Assembly: GCA_946122785.1 (NCBI GenBank)
Contig: CAMGYJ010000002.1
Span: 26,262,492 to 26,326,491, forward strand
Source: Linum tenue
Taxonomy: Eukaryota > Streptophyta > Magnoliopsida > Malpighiales > Linaceae
Direction of reading: 5' to 3'
DNA length: 64,000 nucleotides
Position 1 is the first letter of the stretch; the number at the start of each line of letters is the position of its first letter. Shown one piece after another: positions 1-9,954 of this stretch. Below the pieces are notes generated by a model, which saw only the letters and a program-made list of their open reading frames with translations, made no database searches and was not told the DNA's origin. Both the position numbers and the translations under genes were made by a program.

Positions 1-628
1 GACCACAGACCAGACCACAGACTATACGGTCTGGTCCAGACCACGCCTGTGCGATCTGGTTCGGTCTGGTCTGGTCCAGATAGACCACGCTCAAGAAAAA
101 TGAATAATTTGTTTAGTCAACCACGCAAAAAATTGAACCAATAACCAAGAAATATAATTGTTATTTGCCTTAAAACAATAATCCTAACATGCACGAATAT
201 TTTGATACCCTAAATCTTAGTACATAACAAAAATACAAAGTAAAAGCATCCCAACTTGCACCATAACGTTATAAACATTAACATAATGTCATATGGAGAC
301 ACGGTTATCTCTACTCTCGGGTTAAATGTGGTTGTGCATGAAGGATGGACGAAATTCTCAAAATTAAGGTTGAGACTTGGGTGTCGTTGTGGGAGCTGGG
401 AGAGTGATCGAATGGGCTATTAACACATATTGGCAAGTCGGTTGGGTCCACGGTTTGGTCCGGTAAACCGCGGTCTAGACCAAACCAGACCAAGAGATCA
501 AAACATAAAATAATACAGACCATGGACCAGACCAAACCATACTAAAACGGTCTACGGTCCAGACCAAACTGTGCGGTACGGTTTGGACCACGGTTTTTCT
601 AACGGTCTGGTCTATTTTCCCAGCCCTA
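1..628. mobile_element. right part of a hAT-like element, cut by the window start
   Basis: Both ends of this stretch (1-90 and 430-620) are packed with short inverted and direct copies of GGTCTGGTC / GACCAGACC and related words such as CGGTTTGGTC, while the middle is plain AT-rich DNA. The right edge reads CCCAGCCCTA; its complement, TAGGGCTGGG, resembles the TAGGG-type termini of the hAT copies seen elsewhere in this window. The left end lies outside the window, so no target-site duplication can be checked. No coding sequence was recognised. Assignment to hAT is an inference from the terminus and the subterminal repeats. Confidence 0.4.
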
Positions 629-631
629 CCC

Positions 632-1729
632 ATGAGTGTTTGGAAGGAGAAATCATACCTGCCATGCTGGAAACTGGGTCGAGAGAAGAGTAAGAAACAG
701 GCTGAGGATCGGAACCGAGCAACAACTTCAACAAGGCGAATTGCGCGCCAGATAAGCCTGGAATGGGACTGGCCGCAAAATCAACATACACGGCGCAAGC
801 AGCAGAACTGCTGGAGCTCCAACGCAACTCACGCGTCCGCTACTGATCCGTCTTCTCTCTGGCGCGAGAGGGATACCCATGTAACTTGTAACAAGTTTCC
901 TATAAGTGATCGGACCACTGGCAATGAGAACAATAAGGGCGACCATCGATCTCGCGATCTCCTGAAGGACGACTGCTTCGGACTGTGGACGTCATTGACT
1001 AGCCACTATACATTGTTGCTCATCATTAGCAACCATGTGATAAGCTTCAGCGACACTAGGAAGAGGCTTCATAGCGAAAATCTGTGATTTGATGGTCGAA
1101 AAGGATGCATTAAGTCCCATAAGGAAGCCAAATAACCACTCAACCTCGAGGGCGTCACACTGTCGTTTCAGAACTTGACAAGTGCATAGATTGCAGGTGC
1201 AATCGAGGGAAGGGGCCAGCGAAGCAATTTCATCCTGGTAGCCTTGCAACTTCTTGAAAAACTTAGCTCAGGAGGATTTTTCTTGCTGGAGAGAGGAGAT
1301 CAGCAGCCGGAGTTCATACAGGCGAGACACATTGCCATGCCCGAAAGGGGAGGCAAGGCCGACCCATATTTCACGTGACGTCTTAGCGAAGCGAACGCTG
1401 ATGCGTATGTCCTTGCTAATGGACGTCTTTAACCAGCCTTTCACCATAGCTTCGCATTGTTTCCAAGCATCACGTTCGACGGAAGATGTAGGGATTGAGA
1501 GCGAACCATCAACGAAACCAAGTTTATTCTTGGAAATCAAAGAATCAGTGACATCGCCCATTTATTCGTTGTAGTTGAGCTCGGTAAGAAGATCTCCAAC
1601 ATACATATGGTTAGGACTATCCGATTGATGAAGAAGGGATGATAAGAGAGGAGAGGGCTTGACATTGCCGTTGCTGCTAGAGTCCTTCGATTCTGCGCCA
1701 GACATGATGATGAGAGGAAACGTCTTCAC
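632..1729 (-). pseudogene. copia-type retrotransposon gag fragment (decayed)
   Basis: Read on the minus strand from the primer-binding site, this stretch encodes the Gag half of a Ty1/copia polyprotein in broken pieces. Positions 1561-1268 give a peptide with WKQCEAMVKGWLKTSISKDI and ...TSREIWVGL, the layout of the plant copia N-terminal gag domain (UBN2 type). Positions 1249-992 continue with WLFGFLMGLNASFSTIKSQI, the usual second half of that domain. Frames are interrupted, and beyond about 950 nothing is convincing; a weak zinc-knuckle/protease-like end may lie at 827-612. No reverse transcriptase or integrase is present, so this is a truncated, dead copy. Confidence 0.75.
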
Positions 1730-1730
1730 A

Positions 1731-1742
1731 GCTCTGATACCA
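1731..1742 (-). other. copia primer-binding site (initiator-Met tRNA type)
   Basis: The plus strand reads GCTCTGATACCA, the complement of TGGTATCAGAGC, the standard plant copia primer-binding site matching the 3' end of initiator methionine tRNA. It lies just upstream, on the minus strand, of the copia gag fragment and directly beside the putative LTR edge at 1743, which fixes the orientation of the element. Confidence 0.85.
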
Positions 1743-2010
1743 TGAAGAAATCATAGAGTAAAATGAGAACGTAGCGAGATTTACGTGGTTTTCCCATTCG
1801 ATGTGAACGGGACTACTCCACGAAGAGCTTTCACTCTCAAGATGATTCGACTATGATGTATAGAAGTTAGGGTTACCAGCCACAATGTATAGGAGCTAAT
1901 ATACTAGATCCGACTTCTACAAGCCACACTGATCAAGTAAAGAAGGAAAAAGGACAAAACCAAAAATAGTCCTCCAAGAATTAAAACATAACAATTAAGG
2001 ACACATAACA
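1743..2010 (-). repeat. probable 5' LTR of the copia fragment
   Basis: Immediately outside the primer-binding site the plus strand begins TGAAGAAATC, so on the minus strand the LTR ends in CA as expected. The outer edge is placed at one of two ACATAACA-like words ending at 1993 or 2010 (TGTTATGT on the minus strand); I cannot decide between them without the second LTR, which is absent. Length of about 250-270 bp suits a small copia LTR. Confidence 0.5.
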
Positions 2011-2959
2011 AATCATAATCTCTGGCGAGGAGATGTAGTCACGTCTAAGAAATGGAAGAACTTAAGGACGGAAGGATGGAGATGGGTTATCCCCCGACTG
2101 GAAGATTTCGAAGGAGATCTCTAGGAATCTAATTCCCCATCTCCGATTGACATTGAGAAGTTGCACTCTGCCATGGCTCTGAAATCCCGAACAAGGAGGT
2201 GGGGGCAATCAGTATCATCTGGAAAAAATGGTCATCTGTAACTGGCCATTTGTCGGCGAATATGTTAGCCTAGCCCAGCAGAGGTGCTGCAAGCTATGGC
2301 GCCGGTCATGACCTCAGATGGCCGAGTCCTAAGTGAAGACGAATCCTTTGTGTCGTCAATTTCTTTCACTTTCAATCTCCAGATTTGTCGGTATATTCTC
2401 CCTGATTCTCCATTGAAAATCCTCTGGCAGAAACTGAATTGGAGTATGTGTCTCTCCGTACGCTGGCAATCAATGATCCTCTGATTCTCAAAATCCATTC
2501 TGGTGGGAGTATCCATCTTTCACGAACATTGGGAGTACCAAACGAATTAAACAAAAAAGTGGAGAGAGGTGCTCTCTCCTCTCTCCTCCAGTTCTGCCAG
2601 TGGGTTGGCTTGTTGTGATGGTCGCATTCTCTGCTTTTAGTTCCAAGACCAGATCCCCATCTTCGCGCGGTCCTCGGGAAATAAGTGAAGACTTGAAATC
2701 TTTGTCTCCATGACCAACATGTCTATGTACGTACGGAGCAATAAGACAAAGCTAGGTTTGATCCTGTCAGATCAAGAAGATAATCAAATCGTTGCCTGCT
2801 CGGGTTGGAATGTATGTCTCCCCGGGCACTACAAAAGGCGACACTCCTCCAAAATGGAGATTTACATATTCAATCTCCCTTCTCCGAGCGAGGTCGATGA
2901 TGAAGGGTGGAGGGTTCATTCCCAAGTAAATCCCCTTCCCAGGAAACGTCATGAAACCA
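2011..2959. other. unassigned stretch between copia LTR and LINE
   Basis: No domain was recognised on either strand. Several short open frames overlap on both strands between 2265 and 2952, as in decayed transposon DNA. It could be the 5' part (ORF1 and endonuclease) of the LINE that follows, since base composition is similar and no boundary is visible, but no endonuclease motif was found. Confidence 0.3.
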
Positions 2960-4726
2960 TAATAATGGATTCTTGTGGTCGTACTAATCTAGTCCATGCC
3001 AAATGGTTTTTCTAATTGGATAGTGGGATTGCCGGTAGGACTGATTTGGCCGCATAAGAAAAATATTTCGCAACGACCCATGGCCGGCGGGAGGGTAGCA
3101 TCCGGCTGGTCAGTTGGGAATTGTGATAGCAGTAGGATTCGATTGTTCAGAAATTTCCCCCTCTCTGATCAGAATATTGCATTGCTAGATCAAGACTTCC
3201 TGGCAGAGATTCTAGGTGTTGGGGTTGTGGGGGTCCTTGACAAGTATCTGGGGTTACCTATGCTGATAGCCTAGTCTAAAATCGCTACGTTCCTCTATTT
3301 GGAGGAGAAATTGTTGGAAAGGCAGGCTCCAGGGCTAGAAGCAGAGGACATTGTCTTGGAAAGCTAAGGAAACTTTGATTAAATCGTCGCTTTAGCTTTG
3401 CCATTACATGTTATGTCATGTTTCAAATTGCCTCTATCTCTTTGTTGGCTCTTGGACAAACATGTGGCCAGGTTCTAGTATGGTGTGCAAGAGGGCCAGT
3501 CTAAGATTTGATGGATGTCATGACGGAACGTGGTGTCGGAGTAAGCATGACGGGGGTGTGTAATTTTGCCAATTTGAACAATTTAATCAGGCTCTCTTAG
3601 CCAAAATTGGGTGGTGTATCCTTAATGAACCCCAGTCTCCCTAGACAAGGTTTATAAAGGGACTTATTTCCCTACTGGGCCCTTCCTCAATGCTACTACG
3701 CACTCTCGCCCGTCCTGGGGATGGCATAGCATCCTTTATAGCCAGCAGTTATTATGATGTGTTTGAGGTGGCAGATAGGCAATGGTGAGAAGGCTTCTCT
3801 GCTGCATTCTAATTGGATTCTATGGTTGCATCCCCATTCCCCCCCCCCCAAATATAACCCTCAGGTACTACCTGGAGAGGGAGATCCGCCAGTAGCAGAG
3901 ATTATTGTCAAGGGGAGGGGAGTTGGTGTGACCTGAAACTTAGCCAGTGGTTTAACCACCTACCAACGTGTCGTGCCTTCAAAGCGATTCATCTTCCTTG
4001 CCAGAATGTGGAGGATAGGTTGATCTGCCATTCCAAGCCTGATGGGGTATTCACTGTCAAGTCGGTCTATCATTTTGCTGTCTTATTAGCTAAGCAAAGT
4101 GGGCGTTAGAGATCAACGGCTAGTTGGATGGATAGGCCTAGCTGGATTCGGTTGTGGGAGTCCAATATTCCACCCAAATTGAAAGTGCTTGTATGCAAAA
4201 ATCTTCAATCACATCCTCCTTACGAGAGAAGCCCTAATCGACAAGGATGTCCATGTGCTTTCCCGGGGCCCAGTTTGTTGGGCTGATTCAGAAACGATCG
4301 AGCATTTGTTCCTTGACTGCCAAGTGGTATGGGCTTTATGGAATCATTCGGAGCTTGAATATATTGGTCAAGGGCTGCCTCGGCACACTTTCCCCCATTT
4401 CCTGAAAAAGGGTGATGTAAGCCAGGGATTTACTGAGGTCGGGTTTGATGGTGATGCCAAGGTGATTATTGATAAAATCAATCGGCAGATACCCAGGAGA
4501 ATCGGATGGGGGCTAATCTGAAGGAGATTGTGGGTTGTATTGTGATGCATCCCGGGTTTAATGTTCGATTTGTAGGTCGGAGTAGAAATAGAGTACTCCA
4601 TTTGGTGGCTCGAAAGGCCCTTTCATTGTACCTGACTATGAGTCGCTTATTTGATTTTATGGCTTGGCTTCGTTCTAGGATGTAACTACCTATTTTTTCA
4701 ATCAATATACGATTATCTTTTGTCAA
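2960..4726 (+). pseudogene. degenerate plant LINE: RT end, zinc-binding and RNase H domains
   Basis: Plus-strand pieces in shifting frames follow the standard order of a plant L1-type LINE. About 3000-3280 ends in LDKYLGLPMLIA, the conserved block near the end of the reverse transcriptase. About 3400-3550 gives broken CFKLPLSL... text from the following region. Positions 3754-3830 resemble the RWRIGNG...W block. Positions 4189-4380 encode a zinc-binding RT-associated domain (ETIEHLFLDCQVVWALW). Positions 4430-4500 encode an RNase H-like segment (GFDGDAKVIIDKINRQ). The 3' end is a short tail ending TTTTGTCAAAA followed by a microsatellite. Many stops and frameshifts show it is long dead. Confidence 0.8.
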
Positions 4727-4727
4727 A

Positions 4728-4776
<49 letters not shown>
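4727..4776. repeat. GATA/GA microsatellite
   Basis: Three GATA units run into an uninterrupted GA dinucleotide array of about 36 bp, right at the 3' end of the LINE. A simple repeat at a LINE 3' terminus may have grown from the priming site. Confidence 0.95.
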
Positions 4777-4778
<2 letters not shown>

Positions 4779-6324
4779 GTGGAGGAGAAAGAGAGATATG
4801 CCTTTGAGGGGGCAATTGGTCATTGCCGTGCTGGAGGGAGGGTCTTGAAGGCAGGTCTTCGAGCAAGGAGTGCGACACCAACATGAGGGAGGGAGTGGCG
4901 ACGATGGCAGGAAAAGGGGATGACAACATTTCTCGGACTCGCAGCAAAGAGCTGGTTGGCCAAATGGATCTGCAGAAACATGGATAGTGAGGATGAGGAA
5001 GAAAGAAAAAGTGTGAGAGAGAGGAAGAATATTGTTGACACCTAAAATTATTTTGGACTAAAGTAAATGCCGCATTAATTAGTCTCAGTGTTTAATTTGA
5101 TGTTGCACGACAAAAACGGTGTCGTTTGGAGTCAAACAGCGTCGCGGAAGGTTAAACAACACCATGAAGAGACTCGACAGTACCACGATAATGGAAACGA
5201 CCGGTAAAAACAGTGTCGCGAGCCCGGGCTACGAATTTATTTGCCTTCGCGAGGTTGCTGTTGGGGTTGGAAAATGAGTTTTTTTTCTAGTCATTGTCGG
5301 AAGAGGAGAGATTTAACGATGTCGTGGGGTAAACACTACAACAAATCCGACCTATTAGGACAAATTTTTTATTTATTTTGTTTGTCACAATAGGTACGAT
5401 GATATGACAAAAATAATATACGTCCTATTTGGTATGCCTAATGTGACAACAAAAACTTTGTCAGAATATGTCATCATTTAAAGTGAGTAATGTGATAAAT
5501 ATTTCATGTCGCAATTAATTTTGTCAAAATAGGAGTCCCATATCGGGATGTAAGAGACTCAACAGTGACAAATTTCATGTTGTCAGAATAGTTCGTCATT
5601 TAAATTGAGTAATTTGGCAAATATTTCGTTTCACTATTAAGTTTGTCAAAATAGGCATCCCATATCAAGATGTAAGAGACACGAAAGTGACAAATTATAT
5701 CGTCAGAATAGCTTTTGTCATATTATGTCTTCCCAGATTGTTTAAATGGCAAAGTATTTTTATCACAATAGATAGCAATAATCCCACGACGTCTGACAAA
5801 ATGGCATGTTCGTCATAATATAGTGGTTTCGACTTTGACAAAAGGCATGTTCGTCATAATATATAGGTTTCGATTTTGACAAAAGGCATTTCATCATATT
5901 TGCTTGTGTTAAACTGAAGCCAATCGGCTCGGCCGACACATTATTTACCTTGTCCAAATTTCAATCCCACCCAATTTTTAACTGTCCACTTTTCAATCCC
6001 TCCCAATTTTCAGCCCTCCCAAAACTTAAAATTCTCTCTCCCCTAACCAAATTTTCATTTACCCTAGGACCCCACTCATTTTCCTCCTCTTCACTTCTTT
6101 TTATTTTGGGAAGGAAAAGACCCGTCGCCTTCAGTCTTCTTTCTTCAGTCCCCCAATAGATGTAACCCCACCCAAAATTTGACCATACCCCGCCCAAATT
6201 ACAGTCACGTCGCGCCCAAAAAATTTTCCCAAACCCGCCCACATTTCCCCCTGCAATTGAACCAAATTAATCTAACCTAAGGATTTTTTTAATTTTGTAT
6301 TAAGAGTACTCATTACTAAATGGA

Positions 6325-6415
6325 AGAGGTAGCACAATGGTTTAATTGGTAAGTGTTTTTATTTTTAATGAGGTTGCCGCTGTTGCAATTCCCTCCAACA
6401 ATAGATTTTCTTTTT
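6325..6415 (+). mobile_element. possible tRNA-derived SINE fragment
   Basis: GTAGCACAATGGTTTAATTG resembles an RNA polymerase III A box, and GTTGCAATTCCC about 50 bp downstream resembles a degraded B box. The spacing fits a tRNA-derived SINE. No tail or target duplication could be fixed, so this is tentative. Confidence 0.3.
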
Positions 6416-6489
6416 TCATAACGGAGACAGATGGGGTATTTTAATATATTAAGAGAAACACGGTGGCATCTTTTGTAATTATGGAACAA

Positions 6490-6900
6490 ACAGTCGATAA
6501 GAATATGATGTATATAAATCGATGTTGTGGCTAGAAAACCCTAGCAGCTTGCAGACCCCTTCTCCTCTAGTTTCTCACCGAAAAATAAAAATCCAGGTCT
6601 GGCCTTCCTCTCCATATCGGCAATAACTGTCGATCTGCTTCTCTTCTCTTCTACTTCATTCTGATTCCAAGTCTCTCCGTTCAATCGGCTCACGATTCTC
6701 TATCTCCTCTAGAATAACAATAACATGGCGAGATCTCCTCCATAACAGCGGCGACCCGACGAGATCTCCTCAAGAACACCGGCTGCGCGGCTATGACGAA
6801 ACTCCTTGTAGCGATCTACGAATCTCACGACGCGGCGACGACATACGGTGTTGTTGATAGCTGCGGGAGATATTGGGTTTTGATTCTTATTTTTCTAGGT
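6490..6900 (+). other. host-like promoter/leader segment captured in the CACTA-like element
   Basis: A possible TATA-like word (GTATATAAAT, about 6510) is followed by AAAACCCTAGCAGC (about 6537) and a pyrimidine-rich stretch of TTCTCTTCT words. This is the layout of the promoter and 5' leader of plant housekeeping genes, often ribosomal protein genes. An ATG at 6725 starts only a very short frame. It lies well inside the CACTA-like element, so it was probably picked up from a host gene. The donor cannot be named. Confidence 0.4.
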
Positions 6901-9528
6901 TAATCTTGTTTGATTCTTATTTTTTTCTTCTTATTTTGATATTGGGTTTTGATTTTGATGGGAGACAAAGTGTCCGAAGGAAGGAGGCTTCACCGGCAGC
7001 AATTAGTTTGGCCACGATGACATAGATGCAAGAGGGGAAAGTGGTGGGATTGATTTAAGATTTTTCTTAATCGTTTCTATTTTGTTTACTTATTCAGACT
7101 TGGTTTTTTTCCAAGTTTTGGATTGAAGAAGCCTTGGGTACTATTCTTCAAACTGATGATTAGGATTAGGATTTTTAAACGCCCAATCTGGAGCGTGGAT
7201 GTGGATACAAAAATGGGCATTGGTAGTTTAGTAAATCTTGACTGAATGCAAAATCTTGGTTTTGAAGAGATGACGTTTAGATCTGGATTCTGGACCAAAA
7301 AATAAATTGTGAATAGCTAAGAAGTCTTCCAGAAAATTAAATTTTTGAAATAAAATAAAATGAATACGAAAAAATAAATTGAACTTAAAAAAATATAAAT
7401 TACTCCAAAAAAGTCTCTGTCGCTGAACCTAGTTACCTTTTATGACAACCGATTATGACAATCGTAATGACAAAATATGTCGTCATAACATCTCTGTTTG
7501 TCACAATAGACTATCCAAAACCTCAGCTATACTGAAAGCAAATGTGACAACCTTATTTTAAATTTTTGTCACATTTGACCTTTCCTGACGGCTATAAAAT
7601 GACAAACCTTTGTGACAACACCTTTTGTCATATTATACCTAATATGACAAAATGAGTATCTAATATGACGAAATTGCCTCGTCATAATATGGCAAATTTG
7701 TTGTAGTAAATTCAAAAATGACTTCGTGTTGGCCGAGTTCTCGAGAAAGGCCAACTCAATTAATTAATATTTTTAATGATTATTTTGGACTGTGTCGTTT
7801 AGTTGAAAACGACGCCGTAAGAGGTATCAACAATATCGCGGATTAGAAAATGACAATGTTTAATATAAAACAATGAGCGGATTTGCAATGTTGGTGTTGG
7901 AATTGGAAAATGAGTACTCTCTATTCCTTACCGAAGAAGGAAAGGATTCAGCCAAGCTAGCATGGGTGCCTGACCAACACCTATGTGGAAGTAGAAACGG
8001 TGTTGTTTAATAAAATAAACAAAGCCGAGAAGTCAAAACCCAACGGCACCGCAAGACTAGAAAAGGAGGTTGTTTGGTAGAGAACAATGCCGCATGGGTG
8101 ATCTGACCAACATCGTCGTCGTAAGAGAATAAAAACGATGTTGTTTAACAAAACAAAACAACACACCGGGAAGTCAAGTCCCAACGGTACCGCTGTAATA
8201 AGGAACGACAGTGTTTGAAAAAAATAATGTCGCGAGAAATTGCACATAAACGATGTCACAATAGTAGAAATAGGGTCGCTTCATGGAGAAATACGTTATG
8301 AGGAAAGCCTCACGACCGACACCGCCGCAAAGCGTGAGTAAGTCATCAGCACCGCAGGGATGGATTACAAATGTCGTTTAACATAAATCAATGTTGTGGC
8401 TGAATGCGGGGCGCATGGTTGGTTTTCATAAGCCATTTTAGCGTACCGGCCAATTTGGTCCACATGGTTGTGTTTTGGTTTTAAAGGCACTGCAAAAGCA
8501 ACTACACCGCGGCACTAAGGAAATGACATCGTTTTAGTTAAAAAAAAACAATGTCGCAAGAGTTTAACAATGCCGTGGAATAGAATAGCGATCTGTTTTT
8601 TCCAAAACAATTTTGTTTGTAGAGATCAATGGTGTGGGTTTGTATTTATTAACATCATGTCGCCATGTTTTGGTCTAACACGAGTTTGATAGTGATATTT
8701 TGAGTTTAGGATGGGAAGTTCATGACTCTGCGAGGCCAACATCATTGGAGATTATCATGAAACATTAATGTTTAGTAAAGAACCAAATTGGCCACTACAC
8801 GTACAATTTTGCTAAGCTACATTGCTTTTATTCCTTGTTCCTTTTGGCATTTGGAATTTGAAATTGGTCAATAACTTATGTAGCCATGTTTGCTAAATTT
8901 CTATGCTTGGCAAACGACTTTGTTTGTAGAAAACACCTAAAACAACGTCGTTTCAATAGCAGGTGTCAAACAACACCGCGAGAGCCCAACATAGTCGTGG
9001 AGAAGATCTATCATCTCGACCTAATATTTGCGAGCAGGTTGGGAGCGCAAGAGGCAATGTTTTTTAGGCCAAAACAATGTCGCGAGTTCTGCGAAATTGA
9101 TGAGCATGGTCCAATGCTCTGAAATTCAACAACACTGTGAATTCAATAAAGTTCGGGCATCAATGGTAGGAATTCGACGATGCCGCGATACTAAATACGA
9201 TATTGTTTAGTAGAGAACAACGTCGTAAGCCATGAGCCACCAAAGTTGGTCGTTGATATTGTGAGTGCAACGGTGTCGCAAGGTTGGGAGCGGCGTTGTT
9301 TTGTAATGAACACTGTTATTTGGCTTTAGGAGCCGGGATGGATTTTGAACCATGGTGGATAGGTACAACGTTGGCTCGGCGTCGTTTTGACTAAGTCTCT
9401 ACCGAGAGGTTCGCACTCGTGGGAGTTACGCAATGGGGTGGGAGTTACCCTCACGATTAAGAGGAATGTAGAACATGGGAGATAAAGACGGAGCGAGGCT
9501 GTTACTGCGACTACGAAAGACGATGGGG

Positions 9529-9536
9529 TATAAATA
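9529..9536 (+). promoter_or_regulatory. TATA box of the 5' LTR promoter
   Basis: TATAAATA in the context GATGGGGTATAAATATC is kept at the equivalent place in the 3' LTR (25230-25237). It lies about 350 bp before the LTR end, as expected for a retrotransposon promoter whose transcript starts about 30 bp downstream. Confidence 0.7.
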
Positions 9537-9887
9537 TCACGAGGAGAGAGAAGCTCGAGACTGCAAAATCAAATCACAAACTGCATCATCACAGATTTAT
9601 CCTTTTTTCTCTCTAGTTTGTAGAACTGCTCTGTCAAAGACCTCCTTTGCAAAGTTGTAGACATAGTCGTCGTCGCGGAGCTCTCCAGAGGAACCTCCAT
9701 AGGAGTAGAGGAACATAACTTATAAATCCTCCTTGTTTCGGTTCCTCGTTATTTTTTGAACACCCTCGTTCGAACATTGTTGGAGAGGTGAGAACCGAAT
9801 AATGATCATTTGAGTTTTTATCTTGTGTTCTTGCTTTCCTTGAGAATAGAGTGCATTAAACACGCGTGTTTAACCATCGAAACAAAT

Positions 9888-9905
9888 TGGCACACCTAGT
9901 GGAAC
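9888..9905 (+). other. primer-binding site of the Tat element
   Basis: TGGCACACCTAGTGGAAC begins three bases after the LTR terminal CA. Position and TGG start are those of a retrotransposon primer-binding site. The matching tRNA cannot be named with confidence without a tRNA comparison. Confidence 0.7.
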
Positions 9906-9954
9906 CCGTGTGTTCGTGATGCCTCCGCGATAAAGGAATCAGGAAGGGGATTTT

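Larger units (their letters stand above)
5334..7707. mobile_element. non-autonomous CACTA-like DNA transposon inside the 5' LTR
   Basis: The left end reads CACTACAACAAAT and the right end ATTTGTTGTAGT, an inverted pair lacking only the last G on the right. Three A residues flank each side (5331-5333 and 7708-7710), in keeping with a 3-bp target duplication. Left (5340-5800) and right (7430-7700) subterminal zones are rich in repeated words such as TGACAAA and GTCATAAT in both orientations, typical of CACTA transposase-binding arrays. The 3' LTR lacks this insertion. No transposase frame was found. The interior holds a host-like segment at about 5950-6900, suggesting a gene-capturing derivative. 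Confidence 0.75.
5033..9884 (+). repeat. 5' LTR, split by a CACTA-like insertion
   Basis: Matches the 3' LTR at 22954-25596 along its length once the inserted 5334-7707 segment is removed, leaving about 2475 bp against 2643 bp. It starts TGTTGACACC and ends GAAACA before the primer-binding site. Compared with the other LTR it lacks a block of about 47 bp near 5310 and about 85 bp at the insertion point. A TATA box near 9529 places the transcription start about 330 bp before the LTR end, so U3 is about 2 kb. The LTR is full of short ACGT-centred words related to AACGACGTCGTTT. Confidence 0.9.

Noticed and set aside
4723..5041. Open frames across the GA repeat and its flank
   Set aside because: They translate simple repeat (SLSLSL...) and shadow sequence; no domain or codon signal.
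5961..6242. 93-residue minus-strand frame in the CACTA-like element
   Set aside because: Low complexity, no family resemblance, and the plus strand there looks like untranslated leader DNA.
7981..8259. Minus-strand frames in the LTRs (also 23622-24040)
   Set aside because: They are kept between the LTRs only because the LTRs are copies; composition follows the ACGT-word pattern and no domain is seen.
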